From assembly GCA_033439765.1 (NCBI GenBank), contig JAULSN010000004.1, forward strand, positions 1,436,001-1,500,000: a stretch of DNA of 64,000 nt, written 5' to 3'. Both the position numbers and the translations under genes were made by a program. The notes under the pieces are model-generated. The model had not been told where the DNA came from and searched no databases. It was given only the letters and a program-made list of their open reading frames with translations. Shown one piece after another: positions 56,162 to 64,000 of the stretch; positions within the stretch are counted from its first letter, which is position 1; each line of letters opens with the position of its first letter. Source of the DNA: Lasiosphaeria ovina (Eukaryota > Ascomycota > Sordariomycetes > Sordariales > Lasiosphaeriaceae).

Positions 56162-57232
56162 ATGTCGTCGCCAATCACGCCGTCTCTCGCCGCGGCCGAC
56201 CTGTTTGCCGTTGACGGCCTCGTTGCCGTTGTGACAGGCGGCGCAACCGGTATCGACCCTTGCCAAACAAAACAAAGCAAAACACGGCCAGCACGTTGAG
56301 CTGACTCTGGCACAGGCATCGGGCTAATGATGGTCAAGGCCCTCGAGGAGAATGGCGCCAAGGTCTACATCATCGGGCGCCGCAAGGAAGTGATCGAGAG
56401 GGTGGCTAAGGAGGAAGCAGTAATTGTCCCCCGACTCTACGGTAACTAACAGGCAAGAAGCGCTAATTTTGGGTAAGAAACACGGCAACATCATCCCGCT
56501 GCAGGGCGACGCCAGCTCTAAGGCCGACCTCGAACGCATCGCCGCGCACATCGCCCAGGAGACGGGCTATGTCAACCTGTTTGTGGCCAACGCGGGCATC
56601 CCGGGCCCGACGCCCATCCGGCTGTCGCCGCCGCGGCCGCTCGCCGAGCTGCAGGCGGACCTGTGGAACGTCGACCAGGCCGCCTTCAACCAGACCTTCA
56701 GCAACAACGTCGGGGCTGTCTACTTTGGCATGGCCGCCTTTTTGCCTTTGCTCAACGCCGGCAACGAGCGCGGCAACGTCGCCCAGTCCAGCCAGATGGT
56801 CGTGCTCAGCTCCATCGGCGCCTTTGGCCGCGTACCCCTGGCGCATTATGCCTACTCGGCCAGCAAGGCCGCCGTGCTGCACATGGCCAAGCAGCTGGCC
56901 ACGGCCCTGACCGGCTACAAGATTCGCTTCAACGTGATTGCCCCGGGCTGTATGTTTTCTATCCCCCTATTTCAAAAACTGAAAGAAACACGGCTGACAC
57001 GAGACCAGTGTACCCCTCCGAGATGACGGCCGGCGTGGTCGCGGCCACGGAGCAGCTGGCGCCCGACTCGCCCGACTACGCCACAAAGGTGTCGCCGCTG
57101 GGCAGGCCCGGCAACACCGAGGACATGGCCGGCTGCATCCTCTGGCTCGCGTCCCGCGCCGGCGCCTGGCTGTCGGGGCTCGTTCTCGTGACCGACGGCG
57201 GCAAGCTGGGCGTCGTGCCAGCGTCGTATTAG
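56162..57232 (+). CDS. Short-chain dehydrogenase/reductase (SDR)
   Basis: Four exons, 56162..56249, 56316..56419, 56478..56949 and 57009..57232, give 295 aa. The cofactor loop is VVTGGATGIG, split by intron 1; the NAG motif is NAGIPGP; the catalytic Ser is in VLSSIGAFG and Tyr/Lys in YAYSASK. The end IRFNVIAPGLYPSEMT and WLSGLVLVTDGG is typical classical SDR. Intron 2 was placed by phase and by the expected join EEAKHGNIIPLQGD, using GTAATT and GGTAAG; an upstream ACAG gives the wrong frame. It reduces or oxidises a carbonyl or alcohol with NAD(P)H; GRRKEV after beta-2 suggests NADPH. Within the polyketide cluster. Confidence 0.9.
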
Positions 57233-58013
57233 CTGGTCTGGGAGACGTCGGGGGCCATGGTCAGGAATCTTGGGAAAATGGGGACTAATTAGGCATTAGG
57301 ATTGATACGTTGTACTATATATTTCCATCTACCCAAAATCATTCCTTGTCTTTTGGAGTGCCAAGCAATACTGCCCTCAAATTGTGCCGGTTTTGCTTTT
57401 GTGAGAAGTCTTATTCAGCTAAACAGAACCACAGTCGGCGAGCTTGCGGGCCTTGCGGGCCTTAAGGTTGCGGAAGTGGCGGAGAGAGGCTGTCTTTTCT
57501 CAATTACACTCAGGCGCCGAAAGATAGTTTCTTGAACGGGGGTTGGCAAATCGGTACAGGCAGAAACGAAAGAAAGAAAAAGTGCCGTCAGATACCTTTC
57601 GTAACTTGCCAGGTAGCATATTTTGAGATTAGAAGGTTAACTATACTAATTTACTATAGAAAATGACCAACCAGGCCATTGCTAGGCTCTTTGTAGTCAG
57701 CATGACCTACCGAAACATTATTCAGTCGGATACCCCAATATATAATTATTACCTTATATTCTCTATTATTCTAGACTCGAGATTCGTCAACACTTGATGT
57801 AATTATGAAAGGTTGGCATTAAATTTCGCGAGAACCCAAAGAACTTCTCACGATTGCAGTATGAAAGCACGCTTGCAACTTTACACTTGAGGTCAACGGC
57901 CAATTTCTTAACAAATTTTAAATCAATCACTCTTCCCGTTATTTACATTTAAATACCTAGCCAACGAATGAATACCAGTGCTATTTCGAGTGCTCATACT
58001 ACCCCCCTACGCA
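57233..58013. other. AT-rich intergenic between convergent genes
   Basis: 0.78 kb between the SDR and FAD-monooxygenase stops. From about 57570 to 57960 it is strongly AT-rich with many TA steps (TATAATTATTA-type words), quite unlike its neighbours; possibly a RIP-mutated repeat remnant. No gene. Confidence 0.55.
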
Positions 58014-59599
58014 CTACGCGGCCGCTAGCGCGGCCTTGGACTCGGCCAGCACGTCGAACGAAAAGACGTACTCGTTGACATCGTCGGTCGAGTCAAGCCT
58101 GCTGCCGGCGGGGAGGTACTTGGCGGCGGCGTCGCGCACGCTCTGGGGCACGGGCGGGTTGGTGTTGGACAGCACCTGCAGCGCCGACCCGCGGTTGCGC
58201 CGCACCTGCTCGAACCGCTGCAGCCTGTCCTCGATGGCCGCCGGGTCGCGCACCTGGTCGAACAGGATCCCCAGCGCCGCGCCGTCTTCAATGGCTTGCC
58301 CGCCGCCCTGTCCCTGGACTGTCCCGGAGTTAGCGAGTTCTTTCAGATGTTGAGCAGCACGGAATTGTGCTTACAGGTGAGCATGGGGTGGGCTGCGTCG
58401 CCGATCAGGAGAAGGCGGTCATTGTGCCACCTCGGGATTGGCCCTCTGGCCACTAGTTTCCAGAACTTTACGTCTCTTGCTTTTCTGTGTACTGCATCAG
58501 TACGTGCATGTATATATGTGTGTGACTGTAGTGCATGCTATCAGCCAGACTCACTTGACGGCGGTCTGCAGAGCCGGGGCAAAGTGCTTCTTGGCGTACT
58601 CCAGCGGCATGCTTGGATCGACCATGGCTCGGAAATCTGCACTCGGCGTCAGCGATGCCCCCCCCGTGAGACAGACAGGAAATTTGGGTTTACCTTCTCC
58701 GACGTGGGACGTGTCGAACTCGCGCGAGAGGTAGAGAAAGTTTTGCACCTCGTTGCTGCAATATCCAGGGTGGTCAGCAAGCTCACCAGACTTGAAAAGG
58801 GGGGAGAGAACGCACTTGCGGCAGGGATACCACACCAGGCCGGCGGCGCCCCCGGCGGCCGTGTAGTAGCGCGTGGCCGAGTCCTGGACCATGGCGGCCG
58901 TCTCGGGGTCGGCGAGGAAGTCGTCGCGCGGCACCAGCCACCGCATGCACGCCCAGCCCGTGTCGCCGGCCGACACCACGTCGTCGCCCAGCACGTGCTG
59001 CACCGCCGTCGAGTGCACCCCGTCGGCGGCAATCACCAGGTCTGCCTGCAGCACGTCGCCGCCCTCGGTCGTGACCCTGGCGTGCTTGGCGTCCTGGTGT
59101 GTGCCATGTTAGATCCAGTTACTGATGCTCCATTTCATTTGCTCTTACATAGTCGACCACCTTGGAACGCACGCGGACGTCGCAGGGGCAGCCGGGGCCC
59201 TCCTGCTGGGTGGCGAGGCGGCGCAGCTGCGTGTGCAGGTCCTCGCGGTGGACGGCGTACATGGGCAGGCCCCAGGTCGACTCGCAGTCCTTGTAGTAGT
59301 TTGGCACGAGCACGTTCATGTTGGTGCCGTCGATGAGGCTGCCCTTGCGGATGGCCACCATGCCCGACTGCTCCGGCACAAAGTCCCACGACTGCAGCAC
59401 CCGCGACGCGTTGGGCTTGATGGTGATGGCCGCTCCCACTTCGTGCAGCAGCGACGACTGCTCGAGGATCTGGCAGGCGTTAGAGTTGGTGTTGCTGTCA
59501 GGGGGAGGGGGCTCTCACCGTCACTCGGTGGCCTGCCCGGCGCAGACCGACTCCGGCGCCGAGGCCGGCAATCCCGGCGCCCACGATGATGATATTCAT
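58014..59599 (-). CDS. FAD-dependent monooxygenase (salicylate hydroxylase-like)
   Basis: Seven exons, 59519..59599, 59149..59469, 58816..59093, 58694..58755, 58555..58636, 58375..58475 and 58014..58318, give 409 aa, normal for the family. The Rossmann fingerprint [21 protein letters not shown] starts at residue 3, the DG motif is [10 protein letters not shown] and the FAD-ribityl GD motif is [11 protein letters not shown], followed by [16 protein letters not shown]. No membrane anchor is visible. These enzymes use NAD(P)H and O2 to hydroxylate (or oxidatively decarboxylate) aromatic rings. With a non-reducing PKS next door, hydroxylation of the aromatic polyketide is the simplest role. All introns are GT-AG and phases close exactly. 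It is transcribed in the same direction as the PKS. Confidence 0.92.
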
Positions 59600-61015
59600 G
59601 GTCTGTGTTGGTGCGCGCTGATACTGTCTGTCGTTGTTGAACAGGCAGTCAAGCACTCACTCTACTTCTGATTGTAATTCCATATAATAAAGCCAAGAGT
59701 CAGCGACGAATATCTAAACCAAGCTCCACTGCCAGCTCTTTACGGCTGCCCTCATGCAACTTTTCTAACTTGGGCGTGGAAGCGGGATGCTTCTGTGAAG
59801 AGCCCGGCCACACGGTGTTGTTCCCGACTGGGCTTCACATTCCGAATACGCGGCAGAGTAGTAGGCCCCCAGCCTCCCAACGGCTTCCCGGCGGCGGTGC
59901 TGGCGGCGGCTCTTGGGCTACACCTGGTGCAGAACCTGCTCGGGGACGTAACTCCTATCTCGGCGCTTCAGTGGGAGACGCCGTAGCCGTGCTACGACCC
60001 AGTACCCGCGATAAGCGATTCAAATAACCCCCCCCCCCCCCCTGCTCGGGAACGTTGACTTGGTAGGAGCCAAGACACGGACACGTGGGGCTTGCCTTTG
60101 CCTCACAGCCGCCGCCGTGGCTGCCGGCGTGGCTGCTTGGTGGTGCTCCTCAGTCCGGACTTCCCGCTTAGGCTCTGCCCCTTGGGGTAATGCCGGCGCC
60201 CAAGCGATGCGCAGCCCTGGCTTATATGTCTCCGAGACGGAATGGAAAGTGGCCAATAGCCTACGGCCAGGGTCGATTCCCGAACTTCGGGGAAGCCACG
60301 CGGCCCCTGCAAGACGGGTCGGGGATGGGTGTGGTGTGGTGTGGTGTGGCGCTGGCCCGGTTCAGCTTTCCCATCAGCCTGCGCCTGTCAGCATCTAATC
60401 TTTTGACTCGGAATAGTTAGCCGGTGTTGACGGCTGAATAGGGGGGTTGGTGGTGGTTGTCGGGCGGCTGGCTCCGAGGCCACGCTTGCTCAGCTGCTGA
60501 CTGTGGGTGGGGCCTGTGGTTGATTGCTTACTGTAGACCCCCATATATGCCTTCTGGGACGTGAGTTTGTACCGGATCAGAAACACATGCGGTCAGGTTC
60601 AGGGTTTTGAGTAACTTGACCTGGTCCCGAGTAAACTATCGGAAACTGATGACGCGCAGCCACGTAGCCAATGTGTGACGATACATGTGCTCGCGGCAGA
60701 AGTTTTTCTCATTTGTGTCACAATTTACCACCGCTACTCACCAGCCCTGGGCGAGTAGATACACGGGTTTGCTTCACTTCCCCTATTCACAGAAGCAAGG
60801 TCCCGTCTTGAAATATCGAATCTGTAGCAAATTGCCCCTGTACATACTTCAAATCTCTCATGGGTAAATTCTCCACCCTGTATCTAGTTCTAATAAAACG
60901 TAAATCATGGCTGTAAACAAGTAAACAAATGGCAACCGCCGCATGTAATTAACCAAAAACAAGAAACGCCAGCTCGCCGTCAGTGAAATTGCAGTCTAAA
61001 CATGAGAAAACAAGA
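59600..61015. other. Intergenic between PKS and FAD monooxygenase
   Basis: 1.4 kb. Contains a C15 run at 60028-60042 and a (TGTGG)4 repeat at 60329-60349. Frames up to 112 aa have no domain. It should hold the FAD-monooxygenase promoter and the PKS 3' UTR. Confidence 0.55.
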
Positions 61016-64000
61016 CTAGTCGGAAGCAAAGTAGGCGAGGGCCTTTTCCATCTGGGCCTGCAGCAGGTGGACGTGGCCGGGCATGGGCAGCGCAAAGTGG
61101 TCGGCGGGCACGGACAGGGCCAAGACGTCGCCGGCCGTGTAGCGGTCCCAGCCGTTGGGGCCGAGGTTCTCGGCGGCGCCCTTGTCGGGAACAAGACAAG
61201 CAAAGGTGCCGAGCTTGGGGTCCTGCATGAAGCCCGGGTAGGGGGCGGTCGGCACGCCCTGAGCGGCCAGCTTCTGCATCAGCGCGGCGTCGTCGGACAC
61301 GCGGTTGACGAGCCCGCGCTCGGCCCACACGACCGCCGTGCGCGCCGGCCGCTCGCCGGCCGCCATGGCAGGCGGCGTGTATTCGTTCATGGCGACGAAG
61401 AAAGCGCGGAAGTGGTCGCGGCTCGACCCCAGCGCGCTCCACAGGCCGTCGCGCGCCACGGCGGCTTCGAAGACGGCGTAGCTAAACTCGTCCTCGGCCA
61501 GCAGCGTGCGCTGGTCGGCGCGGCGCGTGCGCGGGCAGCACATGTCGATGAGCAGCAGTCCCTCAACAGCGCAGCCGCGCGCTGCCAGCTGCCGCGACAC
61601 CTCAAAGGCCACGAGGCAGCCAGCCGAGTAGCCGCCGATGAGGAAGGGGCCCGTGGCCTGCGCCTTGACGAGGGCGTCGACGATGAGACTGGCCACGCCC
61701 TCGATGCCGCCGGCGCTGCCCTTGGTGGCCAGGAGTCGTGACGGGCAGCGCAGGAAGGGCGAGTCGATGCCGTAGACGGCGCGCTTGCCTTTGAAGGGGC
61801 GCAGGTGCAGGTACGAGGCCACGGATCCGGTGCCGTCGGCCATGAGGTACAGGGGCGTGGTCTTGGCGGCTGTGCTGGGCCGGCCTTGTAGCAGCGTGAT
61901 GCGCACGTTGGGTAGCGGCGTCGACGGGTCAATTTCTTGCTGCTGCTCGTCGTCGACGTCGTCTTTCCCGACCTCGACCTCGACTACGCTCGACGCCAGC
62001 GACGACGACACGGAATCGGGCACCGAAAAGGGGGTCACGCCCAGGTCGAGGTCGGCCTCTTCGCCTGGCGTGGGCGACAGTGATAGGGAGGCGTCCTCGT
62101 AGTCATCGTCGTCGCTGACTGGCGTCGCACTGCCGTTGTTGTTGTTGTTGTCCTCTTCTTGGGTCTGCCCACCAAACTCGCGGCGCAGGTCACCAATGGT
62201 GGGATACTCAAACACAAAGGCGGCCGGCAGGTCGACGCCTAGCTCTTTGACGGCCGCCACGACCTCGATGGCCATGATGGAGTCGACGCCAATGTCGGCA
62301 ATGGCCGTATCGTCGGCAAACTCGCTCGCGTCGCTGCCCGTCGCCGCCGCGAGGCTGTCGACGATGGTCTTGAAGTAGCCTGCGCCAGCCGAGGCAGAAG
62401 CAGTCTCGTTGCCGTTTTGTTGTTGGTGCTGTTTCAGTTTCTGCTGTTGCCCTGGTGCGGCGGCCAAGGCGGCAGACAGGTCTTTGCCGTGCACCTTTGT
62501 CTCTTTGACGGCAGCAACAACAGGCTTGGCGACGGCATGGTGGTGTACCGGGCCAGCGGCGGGCCCGCCGAGGATGTGGCGCCAGGTGGCCGTCTTGAAC
62601 TCCTGGTAGCGCAAGTCAACGGCCTGCATGACGATGCGGCCCGTCTCGGCGTCAAACACGTAGCCGGCGCAAAAGGCCGTGTCCTTCTCCCAGCGGGCGA
62701 TGCGCGTGTACGTCAGGTACTCGCGGCCGGGCTCGACAGGGGCCAGCTGCTCGACCTTGTCGTAGCCCATGACTACAAAGGTCGACGAGGCCGGCTTGGC
62801 CGGGTTGCCGTTGACCATGAAGCCGGCCAGGTGCAGCAGCGCCTCGCCCCAGTACGGCGACGACGTGAAGCGCGTGCCGGCCGGGTTGGGCTTGAGGGAG
62901 ATGGTGGCAGCCGCCTCGGAGAAGTCGCTGGCCACGTACGCCTCCTGCACGCCGCGGAAGTCGGCCGAGAACTCGACGGCGTTGGCGAACAGCGCGAAGA
63001 AGACGTCGGGCTGGATCCGGTGGCCCGCCCCCTGCTTGGACAGCCGCACGCGCTCGTCCAGCTTGGCCCGGATGAAGAAGGCCACGCGGTCGACGTCGGC
63101 CTGCGCCTGCGCCCTGGCCGCGTCGCTGCGCACCCCGACGCGGATGGACCCGAGGTCGTGGCTGTCGCTGCCGTCCTTCGTCTTAGCCCGGAACGTGACC
63201 AACACCGTGCCGGCCGCCGCGCTGTCCATGGTGGCCGTGGTCAGCAGCTCGCCGTCGACGCCGACGAGATCGCGTGTCAGCGGCGCCAGCAGCTCCGGGT
63301 CGTGGAAGGTCAGGTGGGCGGCCGTGACGCCCTTGCGGCCGCTGTACTCGAGTGCGTACTTGGCCACCGTGGCGGCGGCGTCGCTGAAGACGCTGCCCGA
63401 CGCGAGCCCGATGTGCTGCATCTTGTGCCCGTCGATGAGCCCCATGAAGCCGTGGTCCGAGAGCCCCGCGCGGAACGTCACCTGCACCTTGGGCGCCAGC
63501 GACTTGTCGACGAGGTACTGCGCCGCCGTGCCCAGGAAGGGCTCGGCCGGCGCAACAACCAAAGTCTTGGAGGCGTCCACTGCTGCCGCCGAGCCCTTCC
63601 TGTCCGTGTGCGTGATCCAGTAGTCCTTGACGTCCCACGCGTACGTTGGCAGGGTGAGCAGCTCGAGGTTGGCCTCGTAGGGCGCGTGCAGGGCGAGCCA
63701 GTCGACGTCGGCGCCGCACGAGTAGACGGCCGCGAGGCTCTTGGAGACGGACGCCCAGTTGCCGGTGTTGGCATCGATGCTGTGGTTGATCTTGGCCGGC
63801 GCCGGCGAGAGCGTGGCGCGCACAAACGCCGTGCACACGGGCCCGGGGCCCATCTCGAGCCACACGGGGTCCTTGAGCACCGCCTTGGCCGCGCCGAGCG
63901 CCCCGCAGAAGTCGACGGCCTGGCGCGTCTGCAGCACCAAGTAGTCCTCGCCGAAGACGCCCGGCCCGTCGACCACCGAGGCCAGCAGCGTCGACGCCAC
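61016..64000 (-). CDS. Non-reducing polyketide synthase, C-terminal part (AT end-PT-ACP-TE), partial
   Basis: Uninterrupted 994 codons from the window edge to a TAG at 61016; the N-terminus (expected SAT, KS and most of AT) lies outside. Residues counted from the edge: the AT tail includes VWLEMGPGPVCTAFV (about 46-60). The product-template domain (about 150-470) has His183 in LSDHGFMGLIDGHK and the SPYWGEALLHLAGF block with Glu386 where Asp is usual. One ACP has the phosphopantetheine Ser574 in DIGVDSIMAIEV. A disordered acidic/Ser linker follows, then a thioesterase (about 720-990) with Ser792 in GGYSAGC and His968 near the end. The PT domain sets cyclisation; the TE releases the chain by hydrolysis or Claisen cyclisation. 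No reducing or methylating domain is seen in this part. Confidence 0.95.
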   Translation of the reverse strand: MASTLLASVVDGPGVFGEDYLVLQTRQAVDFCGALGAAKAVLKDPVWLEMGPGPVCTAFVRATLSPAPAKINHSIDANTGNWASVSKSLAAVYSCGADVDWLALHAPYEANLELLTLPTYAWDVKDYWITHTDRKGSAAAVDASKTLVVAPAEPFLGTAAQYLVDKSLAPKVQVTFRAGLSDHGFMGLIDGHKMQHIGLASGSVFSDAAATVAKYALEYSGRKGVTAAHLTFHDPELLAPLTRDLVGVDGELLTTATMDSAAAGTVLVTFRAKTKDGSDSHDLGSIRVGVRSDAARAQAQADVDRVAFFIRAKLDERVRLSKQGAGHRIQPDVFFALFANAVEFSADFRGVQEAYVASDFSEAAATISLKPNPAGTRFTSSPYWGEALLHLAGFMVNGNPAKPASSTFVVMGYDKVEQLAPVEPGREYLTYTRIARWEKDTAFCAGYVFDAETGRIVMQAVDLRYQEFKTATWRHILGGPAAGPVHHHAVAKPVVAAVKETKVHGKDLSAALAAAPGQQQKLKQHQQQNGNETASASAGAGYFKTIVDSLAAATGSDASEFADDTAIADIGVDSIMAIEVVAAVKELGVDLPAAFVFEYPTIGDLRREFGGQTQEEDNNNNNGSATPVSDDDDYEDASLSLSPTPGEEADLDLGVTPFSVPDSVSSSLASSVVEVEVGKDDVDDEQQQEIDPSTPLPNVRITLLQGRPSTAAKTTPLYLMADGTGSVASYLHLRPFKGKRAVYGIDSPFLRCPSRLLATKGSAGGIEGVASLIVDALVKAQATGPFLIGGYSAGCLVAFEVSRQLAARGCAVEGLLLIDMCCPRTRRADQRTLLAEDEFSYAVFEAAVARDGLWSALGSSRDHFRAFFVAMNEYTPPAMAAGERPARTAVVWAERGLVNRVSDDAALMQKLAAQGVPTAPYPGFMQDPKLGTFACLVPDKGAAENLGPNGWDRYTAGDVLALSVPADHFALPMPGHVHLLQAQMEKALAYFASD

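Noticed and set aside
56454..56477. Alternative SDR intron 2 acceptor at the earlier ACAG
   Set aside because: It would give a 33-nt intron and the wrong phase; the later GGTAAG acceptor restores EEAKHGNIIPLQGD.
1..64000. CRISPR array, prokaryotic operon, plasmid origin or intact transposon
   Set aside because: Introns throughout and fungal gene content rule out a prokaryotic source. No spaced direct repeats of CRISPR type, no transposase or reverse transcriptase frames and no long terminal repeats were seen.

Overview
The window is nuclear DNA of a filamentous ascomycete, most likely a Sordariomycete. Genes carry short spliceosomal introns (about 50-130 nt) with GTA/GTG donors and CTAAC-like branch sites. 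Coding DNA is GC-rich and flanks are AT-richer. The gene set is fungal: Opi1, a CRH-type cell-wall transglycosylase, a GH6 cellulase with a CBM1, an ACS-type MFS transporter and a non-reducing polyketide synthase. The GH6/CBM1 enzyme suggests a plant-biomass degrader (Sordariales or Chaetomiaceae is a guess). I rebuilt exon structures by hand from splice signals, reading-phase continuity and family conservation; exon coordinates are in each entry.

Left part (0-24 kb): CRH transglycosylase (minus), AP-2 mu (minus, with a 7-nt last exon), a Mg-dependent O-methyltransferase (minus), a conserved orphan membrane protein with Cys/His motifs (plus), a bestrophin-family channel (minus), an ACS-type MFS transporter (minus), a phospholipase-D-like protein (plus), a GH6 cellobiohydrolase (plus), a ThuA-like protein (minus) and an orphan protein (plus).

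Middle (24-51 kb): a 1,562-residue low-complexity protein with Trp-containing repeats, polyQ, RGG and acidic segments; an HAD-like hydrolase; the Opi1 regulator of phospholipid synthesis; AP-1 mu; an orphan 355-aa protein; an intron-containing tRNA-Glu and a decayed tRNA-Ser; a secreted M14 carboxypeptidase; and a subtilase without a signal peptide. Several gene-free stretches of 1-3 kb lie here.

Right part (51.5-64 kb, running off the edge): a likely biosynthetic cluster. It holds a cytochrome P450, a class I methyltransferase, a small cupin, an SDR, an FAD monooxygenase and the C-terminal half (AT end, PT, ACP, TE) of a non-reducing polyketide synthase. A reasonable reading is that the PKS makes an aromatic polyketide which the FAD enzyme, P450, SDR, cupin and methyltransferase tailor. 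The product cannot be named from this window. The P450 reads intact only if its first intron ends in AC instead of AG, and the PT domain appears to carry Glu where the catalytic Asp is expected.
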